Shown one piece after another: positions 18,234 through 26,790 of a stretch of DNA of 58,598 nucleotides. The notes beneath the pieces were generated by a model that had not been told where the DNA came from, ran no database searches, and worked only from the letters and a program-made list of their open reading frames with translations. The DNA is taken from the NCBI GenBank assembly GCA_947475765.1, contig CANJMM010000006.1:1-58598 (forward strand), read 5' to 3'. The translations under genes and the position numbers were made by a program. Source of the stretch: Legionellales bacterium. GTDB lineage: Bacteria > Pseudomonadota > Gammaproteobacteria > Berkiellales > Berkiellaceae. The number at the start of each line of letters is the position of its first letter. The first letter of the stretch is position 1.

Positions 18234-19394
18234 TTATTCAAAGGCACTAATATCGGTTAAATGCTTACCCACTATCAAATGATGCATATTATCTGTGCCT
18301 TCATAAGTAAAAACCGATTCTAAATTATGCATATGTCGAATCACATGATATTCTAAACTAATGCCATTGGCCCCTAATAAATTTCGCGCCATTCGGGCTA
18401 TTTTTAAGGCCTCTCGACATGCATTCATTTTGCCTAAAGACACCATAACATAATTGGCTTGATGTTTATCCATAAGCTGACCTAAGCGCAAATTATAGAC
18501 TTGCGCTTTAACAATTTCATTAAACATGTCGACCAGATCTTTTTGAATTAATTGAAAACTCGCCAAAGACTTGCCAAATTGTTTACGTTCTAGCACATAG
18601 CGCTTTGTGCGTTCAAAGCAATCCATCGCTGCGCCAATAACCCCCCAAGCAATACCGTATCGTGCTTTGGTTAAACAACCTAAAGCTGCACTTAAGCCTT
18701 GTTCTGTTTTAGGCAAAAAATTAGCTTCAGGCACAAAACAATCTTCAAAAACTAACGCCCCTGTAATAGACGCGCGTAAAGACGCTTTATGCTCAAGTTC
18801 AGTCGCAAAAAATCCTTCGAAAGATTTTTCAACCAAAAAGCCTCTTATATTTTTATCATCTATTTTTGCCCAAACAATGGCAATATCCGCCAACGTCGCA
18901 TTGGTTATCCATATTTTTGAGCCATTTAACAGCCAGCCACCTTCCACTTTTTGGGCTTTTGTTTTGAGGCTAGCCGGATCAGAACCCGCATCGGGCTCGG
19001 TCAAGCCAAAACAACCTATTACCTCACCCCTTGCCATTTTAGGCAACCATTTGGTTTTTTGTGTTTCACTGCCATAAGCATAAATAGGATACATACATAA
19101 AGAATTTTGAACCGAGACAAAGCTTCTTAAGCCACTGTCTCCACGTTCAAGCTCCTGGCAAACTAAGCCATACGCCACCTCTGAAGCCCCTTGCCCGCCC
19201 AAATAAGTAGGCAGCGTCATGCCAAACAAACCCAAATCCGCAAGCTCAGGAATAAGCTCTGTGGCAAAAAAACCCGCTTCATATGCTGCCGTAATGCCTG
19301 GCATTACCCGCTCTTCTACCAGCCTTCGAGTTGAGTCTCGAATCAACTTTTCTTCTGCAGAAAATAACGTGTCTAATAATAAAAAATCTTCCAT
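18234..19394 (-). CDS. gcdH: acyl-CoA dehydrogenase, glutaryl-CoA dehydrogenase type
   Basis: An FAD-dependent acyl-CoA dehydrogenase of 386 residues. RSFVSVQNSLCMYPIYAYGS, CFGLTEPDAGSDPASL and the C-terminal catalytic-glutamate motif VFTYEGTDNMHHLIVGKHLT closely follow the GcdH subgroup. That subgroup oxidises and decarboxylates glutaryl-CoA to crotonyl-CoA in lysine/tryptophan breakdown. The conserved Arg in LRSFVSVQNS corresponds to the glutarate-binding arginine. It is 25 nt downstream of rpe on the same strand. No other lysine-degradation gene is nearby, so the substrate is assigned on motif similarity only. Confidence 0.87.
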   Translation of the reverse strand: MEDFLLLDTLFSAEEKLIRDSTRRLVEERVMPGITAAYEAGFFATELIPELADLGLFGMTLPTYLGGQGASEVAYGLVCQELERGDSGLRSFVSVQNSLCMYPIYAYGSETQKTKWLPKMARGEVIGCFGLTEPDAGSDPASLKTKAQKVEGGWLLNGSKIWITNATLADIAIVWAKIDDKNIRGFLVEKSFEGFFATELEHKASLRASITGALVFEDCFVPEANFLPKTEQGLSAALGCLTKARYGIAWGVIGAAMDCFERTKRYVLERKQFGKSLASFQLIQKDLVDMFNEIVKAQVYNLRLGQLMDKHQANYVMVSLGKMNACREALKIARMARNLLGANGISLEYHVIRHMHNLESVFTYEGTDNMHHLIVGKHLTDISAFE

Positions 19395-19418
19395 GATTTT
19401 TATCCTAATGCTTTATTT

Positions 19419-20093
19419 TTAAATATTAAATTTGCTTCTCATGCTTTCAATCGTTTTTTGATAATCAGGGGTTTCAAATATAGCCGATCCGGCCACAAAG
19501 GTATCTGCACCCGCCTCAAAAGCCGCGCCAATATTGTCTATTTTTATACCGCCATCTACTTCTAAACGAATGGGCAAATTAGCTGCATCAATTAAACCAC
19601 GAGCCGCTTTGATTTTTTTAAGCATTTCTGGCATAAAACTTTGCCCACCGAAACCTGGATTAACCGACATGATTAAAATCATATCCAGTTGATCTAAAAC
19701 ATAGTCTAAATAATTTAAAGGCGTGGCTGGATTAAAAACCAAGCCAGCTTTGCACCCCGAAGCTTTAATTAATTGAATGGTTCTATCTATATGATTCGTT
19801 GCTTCGGGATGAAAAGTAATATACGTTGCACCCGCTTGAGCAAAAGCCGGAATTAAACTATCGACCGGAGAGACCATTAAATGCACATCAATAGGCGCTT
19901 GAATGCCATATTTTCTTAATGCCTGACAAACCATCGGGCCCACCGTTAAATTAGGCACATAGTGATTATCCATCACATCAAAATGCACGACATCTGCCCC
20001 TGCTTTTAGTACTGCCTCTACTTCTTGTCCCAATTTGGCAAAATCTGCCGCTAATATAGACGGTGCAATCCAAGGAACCTGTTTCATAACCAA
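19419..20093 (-). CDS. rpe: ribulose-phosphate 3-epimerase
   Basis: Interconverts D-ribulose 5-phosphate and D-xylulose 5-phosphate in the pentose phosphate pathway. It is a 224-residue TIM barrel. [34 protein letters not shown] (metal-binding His and Asp), [19 protein letters not shown] and LEVDGGI all match, and the phosphate-binding [12 protein letters not shown] is near the end. The ATG overlaps the pagL-like gene by 10 nt, an odd pairing of central metabolism with a lipid A enzyme. Confidence 0.97.
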   Translation of the reverse strand: MVMKQVPWIAPSILAADFAKLGQEVEAVLKAGADVVHFDVMDNHYVPNLTVGPMVCQALRKYGIQAPIDVHLMVSPVDSLIPAFAQAGATYITFHPEATNHIDRTIQLIKASGCKAGLVFNPATPLNYLDYVLDQLDMILIMSVNPGFGGQSFMPEMLKKIKAARGLIDAANLPIRLEVDGGIKIDNIGAAFEAGADTFVAGSAIFETPDYQKTIESMRSKFNI

Positions 20094-20632
20094 TACCCTA
20101 TACTCAATAACATCATATTCACCCCATTATTAGGGCGCTTTATAGACCCATTAGAATAATGAACCACTCGAAAGCCCACATCATACTGTTGTTGCGCCCC
20201 AAAACGTAGTCCTAAGCCAATCTTATCTTCAAATTGAAAATGTGTGGACAATCTTCGACCAGAAATATCTGTGTTAGATAACCAAGAAGCGCCTATGCCT
20301 AATTCTAAATAACAAGAAGGCTTGTTGAGGCTCATGGGTTCATACTGCCATCTAAATAAAGGCCCTGTGGTGACGGCCATCAACTGATCGTGTCCACCTC
20401 TTCGTTCATGCAGCTGTCCATCCCAATACCCTATACTGCTTTCCCATATAGGAAATACTCGCCAATTAGAGGCTGTAATAGAATTAATGGACCTAAAACT
20501 CCACATGGCCGCAGCACGATAAGGATCAATTTCACTGGCAGCCCAACCGGTTGCCACATTGCCCCCCCAGCGGGCCTCAGCTAGCTGAATGTTTAACGAA
20601 AGTAACAAGGCTAAGTAAAATAATAAATGCAC
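20084..20632 (-). CDS. pagL: lipid A 3-O-deacylase, PagL family
   Basis: A 182-residue outer-membrane barrel with a signal peptide (about 1-20, cleavage near AEA). It shows the PagL active-site strand [17 protein letters not shown], with His158 and Ser160 at the catalytic positions. PagL enzymes remove the 3-O-linked acyl chain from lipid A and alter host recognition. By ungapped alignment to the Pseudomonas enzyme the acidic third triad residue (14 after the His) is Asn172 here, so activity needs checking. The start is GTG, with AAGGG about 10 nt upstream. It overlaps rpe by 10 nt and is divergent from a TetR gene. Confidence 0.8.
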   Translation of the reverse strand: MHLLFYLALLLSLNIQLAEARWGGNVATGWAASEIDPYRAAAMWSFRSINSITASNWRVFPIWESSIGYWDGQLHERRGGHDQLMAVTTGPLFRWQYEPMSLNKPSCYLELGIGASWLSNTDISGRRLSTHFQFEDKIGLGLRFGAQQQYDVGFRVVHYSNGSIKRPNNGVNMMLLSIGYWL

Positions 20633-20674
20633 CCGCTATACCCTTTTTCCCTAGAAAATCCGCTTTCCCTTTAT

Positions 20675-20750
20675 CAAGTGTACTTGTTTTTTGAGTTTTT
20701 TTTTAAGTTAATCAAATTGTTTGTTTTTTATATGACAAGTAAAACAACTT
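20675..20750. promoter_or_regulatory. candidate operators between pagL and the TetR gene
   Basis: The 222-bp divergent intergenic region holds the inverted repeat CAAGT-GT-ACTTG (20675-20686) and a second, looser pair CAAGT ... AACTT (20736-20750). TetR-family proteins usually bind palindromes in such divergent regions, so these are candidates for autoregulation and for control of pagL. A related palindrome, CCAAGTG-T-CACTTGG, lies before rph at 54041. No binding data; inference only. Confidence 0.35.
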
Positions 20751-20854
20751 ATGTTACCATTCCGGCCTTTCTTGACTGACTGAGAGCTGAGTGCTGAGTA
20801 CTAAGTGGCCTTATTTCAGTCTAGAAAAATTAAAATTAAAAATAAGAGGTCATT

Positions 20855-21424
20855 ATGCCAAGAATAAAACAAAACGATAAACGTGACCGTTTAGTCGAAG
20901 CTGCAGATAAGCTCATTTACGAAAAAACATTTCATACCACAACCTTAGCGGATATAGCCAAAGAGGCTGGCGTTCCACTGGGTAACGTTTATTACTATTT
21001 CAAAACCAAAGATGCCATTATGGAAGCCGTTATTCAAAAACGTGCTCAAGAATGGCAACATTTGTTTAGCGCTTGGGAACAATTAAGCAATCCTAAAGAA
21101 CGTTTAGTTGCCCTGATTAATCATACAGTTGGTCAAGCAGATATGATGGCACAATTTGGCTGTGTTGTCGGATCACTTTGTCAAGAATTAGGCAAACAAG
21201 GCGGAACCATTTCTGCTGGCGCCGCTAAGCTGATGCATGACATCGTCAAATGGGCTGAAAAACAATTTAAAGCACTAGGCAAAGAGACTGAAAACTCAAG
21301 TCGATTAGCTGAGTATCTTGTTTCTGGCATCCAAGGCATGACTTTATTGACTTTAACCTTTAAAGAACCAGGCTGCATGGATCGCCAACGCATTAACCTA
21401 GAAAACTGGTTAACTTCAGTCTAG
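20855..21424 (+). CDS. TetR/AcrR family transcriptional regulator
   Basis: A 189-residue regulator with an N-terminal TetR DNA-binding domain. VEAADKLIYEKTFHTTTLADIAKEAGV leads into the recognition helix VPLGNVYYYFKTKDAIMEAV (residues 40-60), quoted here as separate parts. The C-terminal ligand domain is all-helical with two Cys in its middle (FGCVVGSLCQELG) and is of the YcdC/TetR_C-like type. The ligand is unknown. The ATG follows AGAGGT. It is divergent from pagL and convergent with djlA, from which a hairpin terminator separates it. Self-regulation and control of pagL-rpe are plausible. Confidence 0.9.
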   Translation: MPRIKQNDKRDRLVEAADKLIYEKTFHTTTLADIAKEAGVPLGNVYYYFKTKDAIMEAVIQKRAQEWQHLFSAWEQLSNPKERLVALINHTVGQADMMAQFGCVVGSLCQELGKQGGTISAGAAKLMHDIVKWAEKQFKALGKETENSSRLAEYLVSGIQGMTLLTLTFKEPGCMDRQRINLENWLTSV

Positions 21425-21437
21425 TTTTATTCTTTTA

Positions 21438-21474
21438 CTTAGGCATGAATACCCATTCATTTTTCATGCCTAAG
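21438..21474. terminator. bidirectional terminator between the TetR gene and djlA
   Basis: A perfect 12-bp stem, CTTAGGCATGAA paired with TTCATGCCTAAG across a 13-nt loop. It lies between the stops of two convergent genes and is flanked by T/A-rich sequence on both sides (TTTTATTCTTTTA and CTATTTTAAAC). Confidence 0.8.
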
Positions 21475-21490
21475 CTATTTTAAACTATTT

Positions 21491-22318
21491 TTAATGTATG
21501 CCTTTTGCCACACAAATATGCTCATAGGCTTTTTGAATTTTTTGGGTTTTTTCGGTAGCCAATTTAATCATATTCTCAGGCAACCCTTTGGCCATTAATT
21601 TATCTGGGTGATGCTGACTAATTAATTTTCGATAGGCTTTTTTGATTTCTGATACCTCACTATGTCTATTTACCCCTAAAATCGCATAGGCATCTTTTAG
21701 TTCCGTTTTAGGATCGGGTTTAACATAATATTGCTGCCGTTGTTGAGATTGAGATTGATTCGCTGCATACACTTGCCTCACCATCACATCAATAAGATGA
21801 AGCGGAATAAATAAGCATTTCGCCACTTCTTTTAGGGCCCCTAAAGAATGAGGGTGAACCACCCCATCGGCTAATGCGGCTTTAATTTGTAACTCAATAA
21901 ACAATTGCAGTAACATGGTATTACCCTGACATAACGCATGCAATTGTGCTAAATTTTGTTTCATGGGAAACTGACCTGATTTCCCCTCATTAAAAAAAGT
22001 AATGGCTTGTTGAATATGTTCTGGGGTTAAACTAAATTGCTCCATAATCGCACGAGCATATTGAATTTCAGCATGGCTCACTCGCCCATCTGACTTGGCA
22101 ATATAACCCATAACTAAAAAAGTATTTTGAAAAAAATGCGCCTGAATGGCTTCTACATTACTACTTTTAGGCAAGATAAAGCCAAATAAGCTCTGTTGAT
22201 TGGCATTGTCTTTTAGGCCTTTGTCAAAAAAATGGCCTATGATCATCCCGAGTACAAAGCCAAAGGGGCCGCCTAATAAAAAACCAAAAAAACCCCCTGC
22301 TAACTTGCCAAAAATCAT
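21491..22318 (-). CDS. djlA: co-chaperone DjlA (membrane-anchored J-domain protein)
   Basis: A 275-residue type III membrane J-protein that recruits DnaK to the cytoplasmic membrane face. A glycine-rich N-terminal transmembrane segment (about 6-29, with GGFFGFLLGGPFG) is followed by a TerB-like domain (about 65-190). The C-terminal J domain follows (about 207-275), with YAILGVNRHSEVSEIKKAYRK and the essential HPD in QHHPDKLMA. Domain order and length match E. coli DjlA. In E. coli djlA also lies divergent from lptD; here murU and amgK sit between them. The start overlaps murU by 4 nt. Confidence 0.95.
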   Translation of the reverse strand: MIFGKLAGGFFGFLLGGPFGFVLGMIIGHFFDKGLKDNANQQSLFGFILPKSSNVEAIQAHFFQNTFLVMGYIAKSDGRVSHAEIQYARAIMEQFSLTPEHIQQAITFFNEGKSGQFPMKQNLAQLHALCQGNTMLLQLFIELQIKAALADGVVHPHSLGALKEVAKCLFIPLHLIDVMVRQVYAANQSQSQQRQQYYVKPDPKTELKDAYAILGVNRHSEVSEIKKAYRKLISQHHPDKLMAKGLPENMIKLATEKTQKIQKAYEHICVAKGIH

Positions 22319-22983
22319 AATATTAACTCAAGTGCCTTCAACCGTTCAAGTGAACCCACATCATACCAAAATCCGCGGTATAATTCAGCCTTCATCTGTT
22401 TTTGTGCTATGGCTTTGATAAATAAATCGCTTAACTTAAATTTGCAAGGCACTTGCCCTAAAAATAAATCTGGGCTTAATTTGGCGATACCTGAATAAGT
22501 GTAAGTAGGCATAAGCTTGTTCACATAGTCTTGGTTATCTAAACCATAATCCCCTAAGGGGTGATGCTCAGGATTGGGTACTAACACCAAATGCGCCTGT
22601 GTTTCATTCAGGTTAATGGCCTTTAGCGTCAAAAAATCAAAATCAGTATACACATCTGCATTCACCAAAATAAAATCTTGCGTCCCAAGCAAAGGCAAGG
22701 CCTGACAAATCCCCCCCCCTGTTTCTAATAATTGGTCTTCTTCTGAATACACGATATTTACGCCAAAAGCAGCGCCATTACCTAAATATTGCTTGATTTT
22801 GCCCCCTAAATGCCAAAGGTTAATCACAATCTCGGTGATGTTTGCCTTGGCTAATTTTTCTAGATGATAGGCAATTAGGGGCTTGTTTTTTACTCGGACT
22901 AAGGGCTTAGGCAGCGTGTCGGTTAAAGGCTTTAGTCTTTCGCCCCGCCCAGCGGCTAAAATCATGGCACGTTGAGAGAACAT
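22315..22983 (-). CDS. murU: N-acetylmuramate alpha-1-phosphate uridylyltransferase MurU
   Basis: A nucleotidyltransferase of 222 residues that makes UDP-MurNAc from MurNAc-1-phosphate in the peptidoglycan recycling shortcut. AMILAAGRGERLKPLTDTLPK is the NTP-binding signature, followed by KPLVRVKNKPLIAYHLEKL, VNADVYTDFDF with the metal-binding Asp, and YRGFWYDVGSLERL at the C-terminus. The adjacent amgK, with which it shares the A of TAATG, supports MurU over a generic sugar-phosphate nucleotidyltransferase. This route bypasses MurA, so it can confer intrinsic fosfomycin tolerance in bacteria that have it (known for Pseudomonas). Confidence 0.93.
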   Translation of the reverse strand: MFSQRAMILAAGRGERLKPLTDTLPKPLVRVKNKPLIAYHLEKLAKANITEIVINLWHLGGKIKQYLGNGAAFGVNIVYSEEDQLLETGGGICQALPLLGTQDFILVNADVYTDFDFLTLKAINLNETQAHLVLVPNPEHHPLGDYGLDNQDYVNKLMPTYTYSGIAKLSPDLFLGQVPCKFKLSDLFIKAIAQKQMKAELYRGFWYDVGSLERLKALELIL

Positions 22984-24080
22984 TAAGATACCGCTTCAAG
23001 CAAAGAATGATAATGCCCCTTATCGTTAACCGTCGCCATAATGGAAATATGCTGATCTCGCCAATAAGCCCCAAAAGCAGGCAAAATCTTTTGTCTTATT
23101 AAATGATGAAAGTCTGACAATTCAGCATAATCTTGTGTCACCGATAAAACATAAGCCAACACTCTTGGCATATCATACAAATAACGTGTTTTATTATCTC
23201 TTAAATATAATCTAGAAAATATCCCCAATACTTTTAGGTGTCTTTGTAAGCCTGTTAAATCAAACCAACGCATAAATTGCTCAAAAGAAGGTATCGCTTC
23301 TTTTTGTTCTAATCGAAGCGCTAAATAATAATCTTCTAATAATGGCTGAAGTTTATCTTTTGGCCAAGTTAAATAACAATCTTTTAAAAGGGATGCCACA
23401 TCATAAGTAATAGGGCCAATCAACGCATCTTGAAAATCTATCACCCCTGGCGTGATCAGATGCTTTTCAATCACCAATAAATTTCGAGAATGATAATCTC
23501 TATGCACCAGAACTTGAGGCTGTTCTTCAAAAATCACGGTTAGCTGATCCACCACATTAGAAAATATAACCGCTTCTTTTTGACTAAAACTAAAACCTAA
23601 TAAAGGCAAACACCATTGTGTGAATAAACTTAATTCTGATTGAATCACAGTTTTGTCAAATTTAGGCCAATTAGGCAGTTCACCGGCCTGAAGGCGCACC
23701 AAACTTGCTAGTGCTTTACGATATAAATCACTCATGTTTTGATCAGAAATTACCTGAGCGTACAACTGATCGCCAAAATCTTGCATCAAAAAATAGCCTT
23801 GCGTCAGATCTGAGGCTAAAATGATGGGTGCATTCACCCCACGCTGAATTAATAATTGATTTATCTCAAAAAATTCAACCACTTTTTCTTGAGTTGGCGG
23901 TGCAGCCATCAGCATATAACTTATATTTTCATGGCTTACTCTATAAAAAGCTTTAAAACTTGCATCACCTGTCAAAGGTAACAAGCTCATCTCAGTTTGA
24001 CCAAAATAAGCTGAAACCCAGTCATTTAGCCTTTTATATTCGGCTAACTTAATTTTGTTGGCTTGAATCGCTTGTTCCAT
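22983..24080 (-). CDS. amgK: N-acetylmuramate/N-acetylglucosamine kinase AmgK
   Basis: An aminoglycoside-phosphotransferase-fold sugar kinase that phosphorylates the anomeric position of MurNAc or GlcNAc for cell-wall recycling. LTGDASFKAFYRV near the N-terminus, the catalytic loop VLVHRDYHSRNLLV and the metal motif GVIDFQDALIGPITYDVASLL are all present, and WFDLTGLQRHLKVLGIFSRL is a family signature. I choose the ATG at 24080 (365 residues), since AGGAGG lies 8 nt upstream; the frame opens further to 24107. It is translationally coupled to murU and divergent from lptD. Confidence 0.94.
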   Translation of the reverse strand: MEQAIQANKIKLAEYKRLNDWVSAYFGQTEMSLLPLTGDASFKAFYRVSHENISYMLMAAPPTQEKVVEFFEINQLLIQRGVNAPIILASDLTQGYFLMQDFGDQLYAQVISDQNMSDLYRKALASLVRLQAGELPNWPKFDKTVIQSELSLFTQWCLPLLGFSFSQKEAVIFSNVVDQLTVIFEEQPQVLVHRDYHSRNLLVIEKHLITPGVIDFQDALIGPITYDVASLLKDCYLTWPKDKLQPLLEDYYLALRLEQKEAIPSFEQFMRWFDLTGLQRHLKVLGIFSRLYLRDNKTRYLYDMPRVLAYVLSVTQDYAELSDFHHLIRQKILPAFGAYWRDQHISIMATVNDKGHYHSLLEAVS

Positions 24081-24207
24081 TATCGCCCCCTCCTCTGATG
24101 CGTTCATTCTTTAAGCTTAATATAAAAGATTTCACCATGAGGCTATACTCTCTCTGACCACTCCCCCTATAATATCAGAATAAATAATTTAAAAGGGTTT
24201 AGCCGTA

Positions 24208-26706
24208 ATGGGCCAATGCATAAAATTAAGCTTAGGCTTAAGCTTAGGCTTAAGCTTAAGCTTTATAACTTGGATAAATCACTGCGCTCTCGCCTCTGAT
24301 CTACATTATCCCGATTGGCAACCTAACCCAGACGCGCTTTGTCATGGCTATTATGTTCTCCCCGAAATGCCTTTGGTCTTAGATCAAAGCATCTCTATCA
24401 ACGCAAACGAATCCAGTTTTGATCCCAATGGTGTGTCTACCGCCAGTGGCGCCGTCACCCTATTTTATCAAGATAAAAAAATAAGCGGTCAAGAAGCAAA
24501 AATTTATTTAAATCAAACCACCAAAAAAGTAGAGACCATTCATGCTTATGGGGCAATTGAATTTATTGATCCTAATTTTAGAGTTTGGGGATCAAGCATA
24601 GATATCAATATTCCTGAGCATTCTTTTAAATTAGATAATATTAACTATCGATTATATGATCGTCAAGCCAGAGGAACCGCTCGTAGCGCGGTTTTGTCTA
24701 CAGATGGCATTGCAGACTTAACGCAAGCAAGCTATACCACCTGTGCCCCTCACCGTACAACATGGGAACTAAGCGCTCAGACTATTCATCTTAACCGGAC
24801 CAAAGGCTGGGGAAAAAGCAAACATACCACGGTTAAATTATATGATATACCTGTTTTTTATTCCCCTCACTTGAGTTTCCCTATCGATGCCAGAAGAAAA
24901 ACTGGATTTACTTTTCCCAAATTTGCGTCCACTGCTCGATCTGGATATGGCTTTTCTTTTCCCTTATATCTCAACCTAGCCCCTAATTATGATTTGACGT
25001 TAACGCCCAGAATACTCACCAAACGGTCCCCTGAATTGCAAACTGAATTTCGTTATTTGACCTCATTGGGCGAAGGTTCCCTCTTAGCCAACATCTTGCC
25101 GAATGATGAGACCTATCGACATTTTAGACGTGAACAACTGCTTAAAACACACAATTTACCTTTGACCGATCCTAGAATTTTAGGCTTAGAAAAAGGCAAT
25201 CATCGTGTGGCTTTTTCTTACCATCATCATTCAAATATTAACCCCCATTTTTCAGGGGATATTAACTATGACTATGTTAGCGACGATAATTACTTTGCTG
25301 ACTTAGGTAATGATTTAAATACAGCGAGTACCACCCATGTTTTACAACAAGGTAAATTAAACTATCAAGGCACCCATTGGCATCATAACTGGACCGTGCA
25401 AACCATTCAAACTTTATATCCTATTGATGGCCCAACTAATCTCGTGCCTTATAAACTGCAACCTAAATGGAATTACACGGCGCACTATCCTTTTATTTGG
25501 CGCCATCTCAGTCTTGATTTCAATGGGGATATCACGCGTTTTACGCATGACAAAGATCCGGTGACAGGCGAAATATTTACAGAAGGGGAGCGACTGCAAA
25601 TGAACCCCATGGTAAGCTTTCCGCTTCATCAGCCTTGGGGCTTTATTATTCCAAAAGTGAAATTGGATCTCACGAGCTATCAACTTAAAATTGGAACCTT
25701 TGAAGACGACACACATAAACCTAAACATCCCTTGCGCACTATTCCTATGTATTCTGTTGATTCCGGTTTAAACTTTGACCGTCACCTTATCTATCGTCAT
25801 CAACAAATGACTCAAACTTTTGAGCCTCGCTTACTGTATTTATATGTCCCTTTTCGAGATCAAAGTTTATATCCTAATTTTGACAGTGGTTTAATTAATT
25901 TTAGCTATTTTCAATTATTTAGAGACAATCGCTTTAGCGGTTTAGACCGAGTCGGCGATAGCAACCAACTCACGCTTGCACTTCAAACCCGACTGTTAAA
26001 CGCTACTGGAAAAGAACTGGTGAAGCTTGGCGTAGGCGAAATTTTTTATTTTAAAAAACGACAAGTTACTTTATGTGACTCTCGCACACTCAAAGATTGC
26101 TCAGACATTGAAGATCCTTCTTTAAGTAAAAACTTTTCAGACTTAATTGGCAAGCTAGATGTCTATTTTAATAATCGCTGGTCTGCCTATGGGGCACTAG
26201 AACACGATCCGTCGAGAAATATCACGAATAAAGCAGGATTATCGCTTCATTATCAAAACGATAATCGCACGCTTTATAATATAGGCTATTATTGGATTCG
26301 GGTTGATCCCGCTGAAAGCAACTATCAAACCAATGCTTATCAAAGCTTACGCCAAGCTGATCTCTCTTTTTCTAAACCTTTGACTAAGCATTGGGGTGCC
26401 TTAGGCAGCGCGCATTATGATTTTGTCAGTAACCATATGATGCGCGTAAGCGGTGGATTAGAATACAATAGTTGCTGTGTTGCCTGGCAATTTGTGATGT
26501 CGCGTTATTATCGTCCCACTGAGATTACCGGCAATACACAATATAGCAATAGCTTTATGCTTCAAATTACCTTAAAAGGCTTAAGCAATCTCTCCCCCCT
26601 AGGGAAACAACATAAATTATCCCAAGAAATTTTTGGCTACCAGCCTTTTCAATCGAACCAAAACTGGCAAAAACCCCTCACCAGCCCTATTGCGAATTTA
26701 AGCTGA
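24208..26706 (+). CDS. lptD: LPS-assembly outer-membrane protein LptD
   Basis: The outer-membrane translocon that, with LptE, inserts LPS in the outer leaflet. A signal peptide is followed by a periplasmic OstA/LptA-like domain (about 60-180) and a large beta-barrel. Cysteines at 45, 179, 756 and 757 (the latter in YNSCCVAW) correspond to the four that form the interlocked disulfides in E. coli LptD. Extra Cys lie in VTLCDSRTLKDCSD. The signal-peptide core is encoded by 12-bp tandem repeats. The length of 832 is normal. It starts the conserved lptD-surA-pdxA-rsmA-apaG-apaH cluster; a TATAAT lies at 24168 but no good -35 is seen. Confidence 0.97.
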   Translation: MGQCIKLSLGLSLGLSLSFITWINHCALASDLHYPDWQPNPDALCHGYYVLPEMPLVLDQSISINANESSFDPNGVSTASGAVTLFYQDKKISGQEAKIYLNQTTKKVETIHAYGAIEFIDPNFRVWGSSIDINIPEHSFKLDNINYRLYDRQARGTARSAVLSTDGIADLTQASYTTCAPHRTTWELSAQTIHLNRTKGWGKSKHTTVKLYDIPVFYSPHLSFPIDARRKTGFTFPKFASTARSGYGFSFPLYLNLAPNYDLTLTPRILTKRSPELQTEFRYLTSLGEGSLLANILPNDETYRHFRREQLLKTHNLPLTDPRILGLEKGNHRVAFSYHHHSNINPHFSGDINYDYVSDDNYFADLGNDLNTASTTHVLQQGKLNYQGTHWHHNWTVQTIQTLYPIDGPTNLVPYKLQPKWNYTAHYPFIWRHLSLDFNGDITRFTHDKDPVTGEIFTEGERLQMNPMVSFPLHQPWGFIIPKVKLDLTSYQLKIGTFEDDTHKPKHPLRTIPMYSVDSGLNFDRHLIYRHQQMTQTFEPRLLYLYVPFRDQSLYPNFDSGLINFSYFQLFRDNRFSGLDRVGDSNQLTLALQTRLLNATGKELVKLGVGEIFYFKKRQVTLCDSRTLKDCSDIEDPSLSKNFSDLIGKLDVYFNNRWSAYGALEHDPSRNITNKAGLSLHYQNDNRTLYNIGYYWIRVDPAESNYQTNAYQSLRQADLSFSKPLTKHWGALGSAHYDFVSNHMMRVSGGLEYNSCCVAWQFVMSRYYRPTEITGNTQYSNSFMLQITLKGLSNLSPLGKQHKLSQEIFGYQPFQSNQNWQKPLTSPIANLS
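24228..24263 (+). repeat. 12-bp tandem repeat in the lptD signal-peptide coding region
   Basis: Three tandem 12-bp units: AAGCTTAGGCTT, AAGCTTAGGCTT and AAGCTTAAGCTT. They encode the Leu-Ser-Leu-Gly repeats of the LptD signal peptide. Unit length is a multiple of three, so gain or loss of a unit changes the hydrophobic core length without shifting the frame. A comparable 12-bp repeat encodes the ZnuA signal peptide. Confidence 0.85.
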
Positions 26707-26720
26707 AAATACGTTATAAT
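26690..26720 (+). promoter_or_regulatory. candidate promoter for surA
   Basis: TTGCGA (26690-26695) and a perfect TATAAT (26715-26720), 19 nt apart, overlap the end of lptD and lie about 70 nt before the preferred surA start. The spacing is a little long. It may give surA-pdxA-rsmA an internal promoter. Confidence 0.4.
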
Positions 26721-26790
26721 GCGTCTTTAGTATCATAAACTATATATGTTACCAATATGGCTTATTACATGGCCTACGAGGAAGATAACT

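Noticed and set aside
18607-19077. 156-residue plus-strand open frame inside gcdH
   Set aside because: Antisense shadow of a conserved acyl-CoA dehydrogenase with no recognisable domain.
25414-25728. 104-residue minus-strand open frame inside lptD
   Set aside because: Antisense to a conserved barrel region; no start signal and no homology that I recognise.
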